A DNA stretch of 64,000 bases from Aristolochia californica. Lineage: Eukaryota > Streptophyta > Magnoliopsida > Piperales > Aristolochiaceae. The notes under the pieces were generated by a model, which saw nothing but the letters and a program-made list of their open reading frames with translations, ran no database searches and was not told where the DNA came from. How positions within the stretch are numbered: position 1 is the first letter of the stretch; every line of letters begins with the position of its first letter. A program made the translations under genes and the position numbers. The DNA is taken from positions 9,083,955-9,147,954 of the forward strand of contig JARWKL010000012.1 in NCBI GenBank assembly GCA_029961685.1, written 5' to 3'. Of the stretch, positions 10,171-20,709 are shown piece after piece.

Positions 10171-11058
10171 TGTTACCGTCCCGGATCGTGGATCGAGTAA
10201 CACGGCGTGGAATTTGTGAATCCAGCACTGGTACTGAGTTGCTGGACTCAGTAAGGAGGGTTAAGGATCCCTTCTTTGGGTAATCTTCCACTAGTGATCA
10301 GTCTCCATTTTTATGAACTCATTCTAGTGCTAAAGTTATAGCTAGAATGGAATTAATTCAGGTGGAGAGATAATGGAGGAATACTTGTTCTTGCTCACGT
10401 AAATCAGGGTTTCAACCCTGATTTGATGCAGCTCGTTCTAGGATTTGAAGGCCCAGCTTAGGGGGCAGCCTTGGCTCATGTTGATGGCTGTCCTTGCTCT
10501 GTTTCCGTGATGAATTCCCAGCAAGAACAGTTGTTCTAATCCTTCACGTGAAAGAACCAGAAATCTTCTTTCTTTGTTGCTCGTCAAGAGCGAATTGAAC
10601 CCTACTTGTTGTTGACGCTGATGATGAGGGAAGACCCTCTCTTTGGGCTCAAAAAAGGGGCAGGAAGCTCCTCTTCTTAGTATGGATGGTGAGGAATGAA
10701 TTTGGGTGAAGATGGATGGCAATGGAGGGTGAAGGATAGGTTGGATTTTTGGAGTAAACCCTAAACTCGAGATCTAGAGGTGATCTCAACCTGTTTAGAC
10801 TAGGTTATTCTAAAATCTCAAAGCTTACCTATTTCATTCATACCCTTCCCTTAAATAGGTCGCGTCATGGAGTTTTAGGGTTAGGGTTACAGTAATTCCC
10901 CATAATGCCCTTACATATAAAGTAATTAGAATTAACTCCTATTTAAAACAATATAAGAAATAAATCCTACTCAAAGTAATATAAGAAATAAATCCTATTG
11001 AGTGAGTTGTTGTTGCCTCCTTCGTTGTGTGACTCGGTGTGCTATTGAGTCCACAACA
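10171..11058 (-). repeat. 5' LTR of element B
   Basis: About 888 bp with tgttac...ccacaaca ends, homologous to the two LTRs of A. The sequence next to it on the right (11059 on) is a fragment of a different LTR, so 11059-11063 (ttaaa) is the likely target duplication of B; its partner is off the window. Confidence 0.85.
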
Positions 11059-11341
11059 TTAAACCTAATTACAAAAATCAAGGGAAGATAAATTAATTAT
11101 ATTAATCTAGGAAGATTTACCAAATCTTCCAACTCATGTGATAAGGATTCCAGTTCGTGTGATTTTATCATGCCACCTCATGTGATCATGGTGAGTCCCA
11201 CCAGCTCGTGTGATCATGGTGGGTCCCATCAGCTCGTGTGATCATGGTGGGTCCATATCTTATGGGCTTAAGCCCATCTTCCAACACTCTTAGATATGTG
11301 GGCCTTCCTTGGTCGTATGGGCTTGGGCCAATCTTCTAACA
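11059..11341 (-). repeat. LTR fragment of the LARD-type family
   Basis: Matches 51740-52067 and 54690-55055 base by base over long stretches (aaatcttccaactcatgtgataaggattcc; gatcatggtgggtcc; cttatgggctt). It starts exactly where element B ends, so B was inserted in this LTR; the missing left part must be beyond B. Confidence 0.75.
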
Positions 11342-11985
11342 CATTTTTTTAAAAAAGGGAAATTATTTTTGAAGTGATGCTACTAACGGATGTCCAAACT
11401 GGTTGTGCCATAACCTTGCCTTTGTCCGATATGTGGAAACTACAGTTACCGGAGACAAGTCCAAGTAATAATGACCCCCCTATTCATGGCCTCCACGAAT
11501 CACCTACTTTGTTGCTAGATCCTGAAGAAAAAAACAAGAGAGAAGAAGGTGAGAAGGTGGTGGAGCAATTGAAACATTTGGTGAGTTGGTTAATAGACAA
11601 TAAATTTAGGGGAAACTGGAGAACAAATAAGACACTAGTAAGAAATAAGAGAAGGTGCAGCTGAGGAGGATCTCTATGCAAGAACTTTTGGCTTAGGATT
11701 CGATAGCTATGGCAACAAACTTGTCTAATAAACAGAGAGACTTGGAACATAATAGACTTTATGCACCTGTCAAATGCTCGAAAGATCCTGAGTCAATGAT
11801 CTAAGATGAAGAGGAGAAGTGGCAAAGAGCATACCTAGAGCGATAGTGGTAGCAACAATTGATGCAGGAGAAGATACTATCTTAGACTTTGGACTACAAG
11901 AATTCATAATCTTCATCAGTTATAGTTGTCTTGAATTTGTGTGACTCAGGTTTGTCTTCATTTTTATCAGTATGAACCGAGGCCG
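11342..11985. other. No recognisable gene
   Basis: A 96-codon plus-strand frame (11374-11664) and an 88-codon minus frame are the longest open stretches. I recognise neither. The region lies downstream, in antisense, of the copia gag relic at 12000-12815, so it may be decayed sequence of the same element. Confidence 0.4.
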
Positions 11986-11999
11986 AGTTGGCAGTGGCC

Positions 12000-12815
12000 C
12001 AGTCTAGTTTTCCCTGCAGCTTTCAAATTGTTTCCACTAAAATATTTTTTCCTTCACAATGAGCGCAGACCCGGTTATCAGTCCTCGAGGGAACAAAGCT
12101 AGTCCTACCTCCTCTGTCATTTCTACCGAGCTCTCTTGTTGTAGAAGGTGTACCCGTATAACCGGAGTACATGGAAGATGACAGCCTAGTGTGAGATGTG
12201 GAAGAATATTCTGGTATCCGAAGTAAGGTGGCACTGATGTCAATAAAATTATGGAAGTGCCAAGAAGTTGAGTAGTTGAGTTTTAGCCACCTCAAGGTAT
12301 GATTTGATATTAGCTAAGCAGATAGAATCTAATAAGGCTTTCCGATGATTTTCTCAAAGCAATATATCAGTGGAGTAGGGCTGAGTAATTTTCCACTCTT
12401 GAATCCGCCCCCAAAACATGGGAAGAACTCAAGTAGGTTGTCCCCTTGTTTGGTATGGAACATGTTCTGAATAATAACATACAGTTAATGGAGGTTCTCT
12501 ATGTGGGTGTACAACTTCACACAAGTGTCCCATATCTATTTAGTGATCTCAAGGCGGACTACATCATTAGCGACATGCTCCTCCATGCTATTTATCAACC
12601 AGCTTATTACCAATGTATCATTCTTTAACTACATAATAGTGGAGTTGTCCTCCTCATCAATCGCTGGAGCTGGTTTGGTGAAATGTCCTAAGCGGTCACG
12701 TGTAATGAGAAACCTTTTAACTGACTGTGACATCCTCAAGTAGTTAGATAAACCTTTCAAGGGTAGAGTGGTAATCTCGAGAAGGTCATTCATACTCCCC
12801 ATGCGATCTTCATCC
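12000..12815 (-). pseudogene. Copia gag (UBN2-type) relic, antisense
   Basis: Minus-strand translation gives NDTLVISWLINSMEE followed by a decayed continuation that aligns with gag of the copia at 13415 (NDTLVISWLINNMEE at 14713-14757). Further along, YLEVAK-QLL, ATLLRI and a knuckle remnant (CAHCEGKN) ending in GKLDW match the same order in that element. Frameshifts and stops are frequent. It is a second, older, oppositely oriented copy of the lineage. Confidence 0.72.
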
Positions 12816-13414
12816 ATTAGAGAGGAACCAAAAGCCTTTACTTATAGAAGAGTTGTAACCTGAGAGAGAACCACCAAAGAAGACTTGTAAAAAGAACTTA
12901 TAAGTCTAATAGGAGTAATGGAAGCACCTTGGATCAAGCCAATAAGGGAACCACAAAAAAAATATGAACCAACCCAAGAGGAGGGAGACCAAGGCCAACT
13001 CAGGATCAAACCAACTTGGAAAGAAAGAGCTAACTAGCTCACGTTGGAACCAATTAGGGAAAGGAAGAAGATCTATCCCAAAAAACCAAGGAAATATTTG
13101 AAACAACTAATCATGCACTAAATAAGGAGAGTGCATGATGGCCAAGATCAACAAATAGATAGGGCATGTGATGCTTTTTCACTTAGGAAAGAATATTCAC
13201 CAAGATATCAAATCAAGGAAGATCTTCTTCCAATCAGCTGCTTTCCAAAAATAAAATAGGAAACCTTCCTTTAGTGTCTTAGGTGCAACTTCAGCAAATC
13301 AACCTCAATCCTTGACTTGCCTTAAATATTTTAGGCAAGGGGATAATTAAGGGAGGTAATCAGTAATCATACCAAGAAGAAGATTTCAGAAAGCTTGGAG
13401 ATCTTTTAAAGAAG
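12816..13414. other. Anonymous flank of the copia insertion
   Basis: Purine-rich sequence without convincing coding potential. Its last bases, agatcttttaaagaag, join after removal of the copia to gaacttttccttct, and a similar string occurs again near 19441-19474, which supports the insertion boundaries. Confidence 0.5.
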
Positions 13415-13996
13415 TGTTACAAAGTAGGACCCACCATGGTTGCACGAGCTGGTGGGACCCACCATGAGAATGAGAGATAACATAATGAGTCATCACACAA
13501 GTTGGCATGAGTTGGAAGATTTGATGATCAAGTGGGACCCACAAAGATACCACGAGCTGGTATCCTTATCACATGAGATAGAAGATCATGTGGGACCCAC
13601 AATGGTAGCCACGAGCTGGCACTATCTTATGGTCACGTCCTCATAGAAGAGGTTGAGTTTGAGTTATGTTAGTCTTCTAATTATGTTGAGTTATTTTATT
13701 ATGATAGACTTAGATTTAGATTTATAGTTTGAATGTAATTAGGAGAATGGTAGTTCAATTGTACTTGGACTGTACTACTTTCCTCTACTATAAATAGAGG
13801 TGTTTGTACTCGAATTATGAATAAGAAAGAAGTAGTTCTCCACTTCTCATCATGAAGCTTTCCTCTCTAGTCTAAACTTTTCTCCCTTTTTTTCTCTCCT
13901 CTCTTCTGAGAGCTCTCTCTCTCTCTCTCTCTTTCTTTTTATTTCTCCCTCTCTCACCTTGCTCAAGATATCAGTTAAGGGGTACTAAATTGAACA
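13415..13996 (+). repeat. 5' LTR of the copia element
   Basis: 582 bp, tgttac...gaaca. U3 holds repeated cacgagctgg and gtgggacccac units; a TATA box (ctataaataga, about 13787-13797) precedes a pyrimidine-rich R/U5 containing a CT microsatellite (13913-13933). The LTR is related over its U3 and TATA region to the LTR at 25228-25658. Confidence 0.9.
13427..13600 (+). promoter_or_regulatory. Four GGACCCAC motifs in U3 (TCP class I-like sites)
   Basis: GGACCCAC occurs at 13427-13434, 13455-13462, 13535-13542 and 13593-13600. It fits the class I TCP transcription-factor consensus GGNCCCAC. The motif is repeated in the U3 of the related LTRs at 25228 and, on the other strand, 51568. Binding is an inference from the consensus only. 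Confidence 0.45.
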
Positions 13997-14011
13997 TGGT
14001 ATCAGAGCATC
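13997..14011 (+). promoter_or_regulatory. Primer-binding site of the copia element
   Basis: TGGTATCAGAGC directly follows the LTR terminal CA; complementary to initiator tRNA-Met. Confidence 0.9.
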
Positions 14012-14517
14012 AAATTTAGGATCCCCACGTCAAAGGAATGCTCTAAGAAGTTATGATCAAAGCTACTCATAGAAGGCTCTTTATGAAGCAAGATTGAAGA
14101 TCATGAGATAAGTTTCTTTATTTTTTATATTATTGATTCATGCTCATGGTTTCGGATATTAGAAGATGTTTTAGAGATGTTTTTATGGCTGTCTTCATCT
14201 TATGTGATTATGGAGATGTATGCATCTTGGATTAGAAGAAGTTACCAAGGCAATTTTATCGATTTGGAAATTTTTTTACCAAGACCAATTTATGTTGAAA
14301 TTTATGCATAAAAAGTTATAATTTTGTGGGAAAAAGATTCCCTTATAAAGAAGATTGGTATTGAGCCTATTATGAGTGGTTATTCATTGAATTTCAGAAA
14401 TATGATTACTTAGCTTATATGCAAAGCCTCTCCATTAATCGAGTTGGTTTACGAACTCTACTTGTTTTTTTTTATTAGTATTTGATTGGAGAATTTCTTT
14501 AAATTGAATTGCCTATT

Positions 14518-15410
14518 ATGGCTGAAGAAAACATGAGCCCAATAGTGATGTACTCAGAATTACTACTATACCCTTGTGAAGGGTATCAAATTTCACAAGC
14601 TGGTCCACATCGGTTCACAGGTTTCTTATAACAAAAGACCTTCTTGGTCACCTCACCACTAGTGGACCACCTATTGTTGAAGTGGATATTATTTTATAAA
14701 AAGTGGTTAAAAAATGATACTTTGGTAATTAGTTGGCTTATCAACAACATGGAAGAACCTGTCTCCAACAATGTTATTCATCTTGATACTGCTAAACAAA
14801 TTTGGGAGACATGTGCTAAGCTGTATTCTATCTCCAAAAACTTACACAGGCCATATGATATTCTCCAAAGAATGATTAACACTAAACAAGGAAAAAATAT
14901 CCATGAATATTTGACTCGCTTTAGAGGCCTTCTTCAAGAATGAAAAATAGCTCACCCTACCTCCACAGATGTCTCTGTCCAAGACAAACAGAAAGAAGCC
15001 TTAATCACTACCATATGCCTTGCAAACATTAAACCATATCTCGAAGTTGCTAAAAGTCAACTTCTTAGAGCTTCTGCTATTCCGACTTTTGATGATGTAT
15101 GTGCCACATTACTCCGTATTTCAGACACTTCTTTTTCTACTACTGAAGTATCATCCGCTATGTACTCCAAGAATAGGGGACCATCATTCAACCGTAGCCG
15201 AGGCCGTGGAAAAAAATTATAGAGGAGGACGAGGAAAAGGTAGAAGGTGGTTCTATCAAAACATATGGCAAGGAATGCACTAAGTGTGGGAGATATAGAC
15301 ACACTATAGATACGTGCTATTACAAGGAATGCACCTATTGTGGAAAATATGGTCACACTATAGAGACATGTTATAAAGTCCATGGCAAACCGGACTGGAC
15401 AAAGGCTAAT
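14518..15410 (+). pseudogene. Copia gag (UBN2 type) with double zinc knuckle
   Basis: ATG at 14518 starts MAEENMSP; a stop follows before the open frame 14644-14943 (WLKNDTLVISWLINNMEE, then AKQIWETCAKLYS). After a stop at 14941 the frame continues through PYLEVAKSQLL to two CX2CX4HX4C knuckles, CTKCGRYRHTIDTC and CTYCGKYGHTIETC (about 15280-15375), followed by KVHGKPDW. The protein would form the virus-like particle. Broken by at least two stops and a frameshift. Confidence 0.82.
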
Positions 15411-15574
15411 CAAGCCTTAGAAGTGATACAAATGAGGACTAGTCTACTACAATAGAAACAAAAACCCTTACTGATGATGAATATGATTTATTCCAAAAAA
15501 TGAAAACATTGATGGGTTTTGCTCCAAGTTCCTCCTCAACTACTGCTACCACCACCGCTTCAAGTATGCTATTT

Positions 15575-15880
15575 TTCTCCTTTTCATCCTGCATAATTGA
15601 CTCAGGGGCCTCCAAGCATCTCATAGGCAAAAAAAAATCTACTACACTCAGTTTCTCATTGTCTCTCACATAAATTTGTTACCATAGCTGATGGCTCTCA
15701 AACTAAAGTTATAGGGAAAAGATCCACTTCTGTTACACCATCACTTCCGCTCATAGATATTCTTTTTGTTCCTACTTTTCTCTTGAATCTTGTATCTGTT
15801 AGTCAGCTCACAAAATATTTTAATTGCTCCATCACCTTCTCACCCACTTCTTGTGTGTTTTAGGATCTTATAACAAAGAA
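15575..15880 (+). pseudogene. Copia protease relic
   Basis: The frame SCIIDSGASKHLIG near 15585-15625 is the aspartic protease active-site motif (DSGA). An insertion of A bases right after it (run at 15632-15639) shifts the frame; downstream LNLVSVSQLTK is the usual end of the domain. Confidence 0.75.
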
Positions 15881-15881
15881 G

Positions 15882-16873
15882 GTGATTGGTGGAGACCGTG
15901 AACAAGGGGGACTCTACTACTTGGACGTGCCAAATATAAATATTGTTTCAACCAATGAAACTGAGACAAGTCTATGTCACAATCGGTTAAGACATCCATC
16001 CGCACAATCTCTTCATCGTCTTTTTCCTACTCTTAAGGAAAGGTCAAAGTTAAATTTTGAAGTCTGTAAACTGAGAAAACACCAGAGGACTACATACTCA
16101 CCTCGTCCAAACTTAAAACTATTACTCCTCTTTCATTAATTCATACAGATGTATGGGGACCTTTGAGTGTCTCAAATTTTTTACAAGTCAAGTACTTTAT
16201 TACATTTATTGATGATTTTACTCGTACCACTTGGTTATTTCTCTTTAAAGAATGTTCTGAAATACCATCCATATTTAAATCCTTTCATGCTATGGTACTC
16301 ACTCAGTTTGGTCAAAAAATAAAAGTACTTCGGTCTGATAATGCCAAAGAATGTACCTCAAGAAATCTTGACTCCTTTTGTCAAGAGAATGGCATTATCC
16401 ATCAAACATCGTTTGCCTACACCGCTCAACATAATGGTGTAACAGAACAGAAGGACCGTCACCTTCTTCAGGTAGCTCACAGTTTACTATATACTATGAA
16501 AGTTTCATACTTTTATTGGCCACATGCCATCCTTACTGTATGTTTTCTTATAAATAGGCTACCCCCTTCTGTTCTAGGTAACAAATCCCCATACTCGTTA
16601 TTGTTGCCACATGATGATCTTTTTTCACTTCCCTTGAAAGTCTTCTGGTGTCAATGTTTTGTTCATATTACCTCCCCACAACATAGTAAACTTGATCTCA
16701 AATCTATCAAGTGTATCTTTTTAGGATACTCTCTCACACAAAAGGGCTATGTTTGGTACAATCCCACTCTCCAACGTTTACTTGTGTCCAGGGATGTCAC
16801 TTTTTTGGAAGATTCTTCATACTATTTTGACAATGCTCCTCTAGGTCTATCTTCAGTACCAAGTTCTCCTTGA
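15882..16873 (+). pseudogene. Copia integrase
   Basis: Frame 15882-16139 contains the zinc-binding pre-integrase part (LCHNRLRHPSAQSLHRLFP, then a Cys). Frame 16163-16873 (236 codons) gives the core: HTDVWGPLS (D, just upstream), FITFIDDFTR, RSDNAKEC (D) and HNGVTEQKDRHLL (E), so all three acidic residues remain. Ends with FLGYS-TQKGY and the DVTFLE segment. The frame change between the halves prevents a full-length product. Confidence 0.85.
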
Positions 16874-17129
16874 CCGGTTGTTCCCCGTGCTACGAAAACT
16901 GCTCAACCCTAGACACACTGGCTGACACCACACATACTAAGTGTATGGATCCCACCGAGGTAAGTCCATCTTCTCCTATTGTTTTTGGCCCACAATATGA
17001 TACACATCCCATTGCCTTGCAAAAAGAACCCAAAACTTGCACTAGGCCCTCTACTTCTCACCCCATATCCAAGTTTGTGTCTCACCATCGTTTATCCCCT
17101 TTATGTTGTCAATTTCTTTTATCTATCTC

Positions 17130-17960
17130 CTACATATCCGTCCCACAGTCCTATCAGGAGGCTCTCAAACATCCAGGGTGGAAGGCAGCAATGGACGGAG
17201 AAATGCAGGCACTAGATGAAAATTAGACATGGGCTCTTGTTCCTCTTTCATCAGATAAGAAACCTGCCAATTGCAAGTGGGTTTTTATAGTGAAACACAA
17301 TCCAGATGGGTCCATTGCTTGCCTCATTATTAAAGGCTATACACAGTGTTAAGAAATTAATTATGAGGAAACATTCTCTCTGACGGCCAAAATGAACTCG
17401 GTACGTATTTTATTATCTCTAGCAGCTAATTCTTCCTGCAGGTATATCAGTTTGATGTGAAAAATGTTTTCTTAATTGGGATATCAAGGAAGAAATTTAT
17501 ATGCATCAACCACCTGGTTATATGGTTGAGGGGGAGTCAGTATGTCGATTGTAGAAATCCTTGTATGGTCTGAAATAGTCTCCTCGAGCATGGTTTGAAA
17601 ATTTTAGCCAAGCCCTCATACGGGTTGGATTTCACAGATGTTCGATAGATCACTCCATATTTATTAAAGGCACGCCTAAATACAAGGTGATTTTGGCAGT
17701 ATATGTTGATAATATTTTTTTTAACCAGTAGTGATCCCTAGGGCATCCAAGAAACTAATGAAAAGATATGTGCAGAATTCATGACAAAAGATCTTGGACT
17801 ACTTAAATATTTTCTAGGTATTGAGTACTACAGTCCATATATGGGATTGCACTATCTCAATGGAAGTATGTCCTTGATCTACAGGAGGAGACATGAATGA
17901 TAAACCCCTATGGACTCAAATACAAAATTATGTGTAGGTACTGGAGAAGATGTGGATATT
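17130..17960 (+). pseudogene. Copia reverse transcriptase with YVDN active site
   Basis: Starts at SYQEALKHPGWKAAMDGEMQALDEN (stop TAG at 17224), continues WALVPL-SDKKPANCKWVF. Further segments (QFDVKN-FL, GLK-SPRAWFENF) are in changing frames. The palm motif near 17702-17719 reads VYVDNIF: the second catalytic Asp of YVDD is Asn. Inactive by frame and by active site. Confidence 0.8.
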
Positions 17961-18179
17961 TGAGAATATCAAAGACTTGTGGGAAAACTGATTTATCTTT
18001 GTGTAACAAGGCCAGATATATCATATGCAATAAGTGTGGTAAGTTAATACATCCACAAACCGCAACTTAGTCACTGGCAAGCCCTAGAAAGAATATTGTG
18101 ATATTTGAAAGAGCTCCAGGAAGAGGGTTTCTCTATAAAAACCATGGTCACTTCAACATAGAAGGATTCTCAAATACAG

Positions 18180-18640
18180 ACAAGGCCAGATCCTAGGAGG
18201 ATAAAAAATCTACTTCGGGATATTGTACAATGATTTTAGGGAACTTGGTTCCATGGACAAGCAAGAAGCAAAACATAGTTGCACGGTCTAGGGCAGAAGT
18301 AGAGTACATATCCATGGCACACACAGTTAGTGAGCTTCTATGGATCATATCCGTTCTCACTAAACTAGGATTTTATAAAGAAGCTCCTATGGATCTATAT
18401 TGTGATAATCAGGCGGCAATACATATCATATCAAATCCGGTCTTCCATGAGAGAACAAATCACATTGAAGTAGACTGCCACATCATACAAGAAAAATTCC
18501 AAATCGGCATATTATCTCTCAAACATATATCTTCACAGAGCCATGTTATAGACATTCTCACCAAACCAATTACTCATAAGATGTTGTCCACCATCTGTAG
18601 CAAGCTGGGCATTTACAATATTTTCTCTCCCCCTACTTGA
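18180..18640 (+). pseudogene. Copia RNase H
   Basis: Open frame 18230-18640: [61 protein letters not shown] and DILTKPITHKM. This is a well preserved copia RNase H C-terminal two thirds, with the YCDN-A and HIE-DCH residues present. It ends 7 bases before the polypurine tract. Confidence 0.85.
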
Positions 18641-18647
18641 GGGGGAG
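18636..18647 (+). promoter_or_regulatory. Polypurine tract of the copia element
   Basis: cttgagggggag immediately before the 3' LTR at 18648. Confidence 0.85.
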
Positions 18648-19261
18648 TGTTACAAAGTGGGACCCGCCATGGTTGCACGAGCAGGTGGGACCCACCATGA
18701 GAATGAGAGATGACATGATGAGTCATCACATGAGCTGGCATTAGCTGGAAGATATGAAGCACGAGCGGGCATGAGTTGGAAGATTTGAAGATCAAGTGGG
18801 ACCCACAAAGATACCACGGGTTGGTATTCTTATCACATGAGATAGAAGATCACATGGGACCGACAATGATAACTACGAGCTGGCATCTCTATCTTATGCT
18901 CCTCATAGAAGAGGTTGAGTTTGAGTTATGTTAGTCTTCTAATTATGTTGAGTTATTTTATTATGATAAACTTATCTTTAAGAGTTATAGTTTGAATTTA
19001 ATTAGGAGAATGGTAGTTCAATTGTACTTGGACTCTACTACTTTCCTCTAGTATAAATAGAGGTGCTTGTACTCAAATTATTAATAAGAAAGAAGTAGTT
19101 CTCCACTTCTCATCGTGAAGTTTTCCTCTCTAGTCTAAAATTCTCTCCCATTTTTTCTCTCCTCTCTTCTCTACCCAAGATCTCTTTGTCTCTCTCTTTC
19201 TTTTTGTTTTTCCCTCTCTCACCTCTCTCGAGATGTCAGTAAAGGGGTCCTAAATTCTACA
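18648..19261 (+). repeat. 3' LTR of the copia element
   Basis: 614 bp, homologous to 13415-13996. It is longer because of a local duplication of the gatttgaag/cacgagc part of U3 (18740-18790) and shows CpG-type losses in two of its GGACCCAC motifs. TATA (gtataaataga) near 19050. Confidence 0.88.
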
Positions 19262-19266
19262 AGAAG

Positions 19267-19570
19267 GAACTTTTCCTTCTAGTTGTTTGGAGCCTAAACA
19301 AAAGATCCAGCCTTTGTTGCCTTTTTCTATTAAAAAAAATTGTAAGGCTTTCTAATTTTGTCTTATATGGGATATGTACCATTGAAAAGATCAAGGTATT
19401 TAAAACTATGCCAAAAAACAAGAGATCTCAATCAATTTTGTGGATCTTCTAAAGAAGGAATTTTCCTTCTATAAGTCATGTGCCAACTAATAATTTAATT
19501 CCATCATTTTCCTTCCCTTTTTTATTTTAAAATTTTAGGAAAGAGGATCAAGAGAAAATCTTAATGAAAT
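19267..19570. other. AT-rich anonymous sequence
   Basis: Right flank of the copia insertion. No coding frame or repeat that I recognise, apart from a degenerate second copy (near 19441-19474) of the target region of the copia. Confidence 0.4.
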
Positions 19571-20183
19571 AATCCCTTCCAACAAGAGAGAACAGCATGA
19601 TTTTTTTTTAATAAAAAAAAAATTATTGCGCCAATGCAAGCATCTTTAAGAGTTCAAAAAACAATTGAACTATGATATCAACCTTCAACATATGTAAATA
19701 TAGTCATTCAACAAATAAATAACCAGAAAATCATGAGCTGTATCAGTATAAAAAACTAATCTCTTTAACCGACGATAGCATAGATTAAACACATCGATAT
19801 TAACCAAGCTGAAGGTAATATATAAGATGTAGTAACTCAATATTTTCTGATCAAAGCATGCTTAATAAACCTTCATCTTTCTGAAATATATAGCAGCATT
19901 CATCTCAAGGAAAATAAGAGAAGAAAAAACTTATCTTTGTGAGCCAAAAGAAGTTCAAAACGGAACCTTGATCAATACCTCAACTTCCACCGAGAGAGTT
20001 GGTAAAAACTTTATCAACCATCATAATAATTTTGGGAGCCCAAACCTAATCCTCTGATACTATGTTAAATTTAGAAACCCATGATAAGTACTCATCCAAG
20101 AGGGTGAGAGAGGAAAGAAAGAAGAAGAAGAGAAGAAGAAAAGGAGTGGAAGAAGGAAGAGAAGAGAGGGACAGCTAAGAATA

Positions 20184-20185
20184 TG

Positions 20186-20240
<55 letters not shown>
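20184..20240. repeat. (GA)n microsatellite
   Basis: Nearly perfect GA repeat inside the U5/R part of the LTR in unit 1; a shorter version is at 21385-21407 in unit 2. Confidence 0.85.
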
Positions 20241-20533
20241 GGCTTGAGAGAAAAGTGTTAGGACAAATATGAGAGAGAAGAAATGAGACTTAATGATCTA
20301 CCCATTGCCTTGTGTCTCTATTTATAGTTGATGAAGGAAGGTTACAATGACTGCAATGCCCTTAGGGGTACAAGCTTTCAAGAGGAAAAGACATAAGTAG
20401 ACATACATCATCTTCTCTAATTACACCCTTGTGCCATCCTTATGAGAAGGACACTAATTTACACCCTTTTCCATCTCTTTGACGTGGGAATGTATTTATC
20501 TTAATACCCATTTGAGATGTCTTCCAAAAAACA

Positions 20534-20690
20534 TGAACAAAACATATACACCCAAAAACTCTCAAAGGAAATGGAAATGGCTCTTCATCAGGAAAGAGAT
20601 GAGAGTATGGTGGCTTATTACCAAGCACCAAAGACAGGAACTTGTTAATAAGAAAACAGGTCGTAAGGATGCCATGTGGCTAGTAGAAAT
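20534..20690 (-). pseudogene. Copia integrase C-terminal fragment (unit 1)
   Basis: Minus-strand translation: CFLIN (about 20670), LVLGNKPPYSHLF, FPFPLRVFGCICFVHV. This is the copia integrase stretch just past the core (compare LGNKSPYSLLL at 16576-16608). It ends abruptly at the LTR boundary near 20534. Confidence 0.75.
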
Positions 20691-20709
20691 GAGCAAATAT
20701 TTATGACAA

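Larger units (their letters stand above)
6233..11058 (-). mobile_element. Ty3/gypsy chromovirus B (right part; host of element A)
   Basis: Same family as A, same strand. It holds integrase, RNase H, RT, protease and gag, primer-binding site 10158-10168 and 5' LTR 10171-11058. Its left portion continues at 1-67 after removing element A; its 3' LTR is off the window. It is more broken than A (many stops; rearranged segment near 7190-7290), consistent with being older. Confidence 0.85.
13415..19261 (+). mobile_element. Ty1/copia element, full length with perfect TSD, decayed
   Basis: 5847 bp: 5' LTR 13415-13996, primer-binding site 13997-14008, gag from 14518, protease, integrase, RT, RNase H, polypurine tract 18636-18647, 3' LTR 18648-19261. 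The flanking five bases are agaag on both sides (13410-13414 and 19262-19266). Gene order PR-INT-RT-RH is the copia order. Numerous stops and frameshifts and an altered RT active site make it non-autonomous now. Confidence 0.93.
19571..20709 (-). repeat. Tandem unit 1: leader + LTR + copia integrase scrap
   Basis: Matches 20710-21825 throughout, offset 1139 bp. Read on the minus strand each unit is: copia integrase fragment, LTR (20063-20533, TATA complement ctatttatag near 20319), primer-binding-site-like TAGTATCAGAGG (20050-20062), AT-rich leader. The arrangement LTR-leader-INT-LTR-leader suggests an internally deleted copia amplified as a tandem array. Confidence 0.72.

Noticed and set aside
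68..11058. Tandem LTR-internal-LTR-internal-LTR array produced by unequal recombination
   Set aside because: The sequence at 1-67 and 6233 onward forms one interrupted integrase with a 5-bp duplication, which fits a nested insertion and not a shared LTR.
11198..11260. Short tandem repeats ctcgtgtgatcatggtgggtcc as a separate satellite
   Set aside because: They are the U3 repeat units of the LARD-family LTR, already covered by that feature.
12300..12480. Possible plus-strand gypsy gag (TWEELK-like)
   Set aside because: The minus strand gives a much better and longer match to copia gag of the neighbouring element, so the plus-strand pattern is a shadow.
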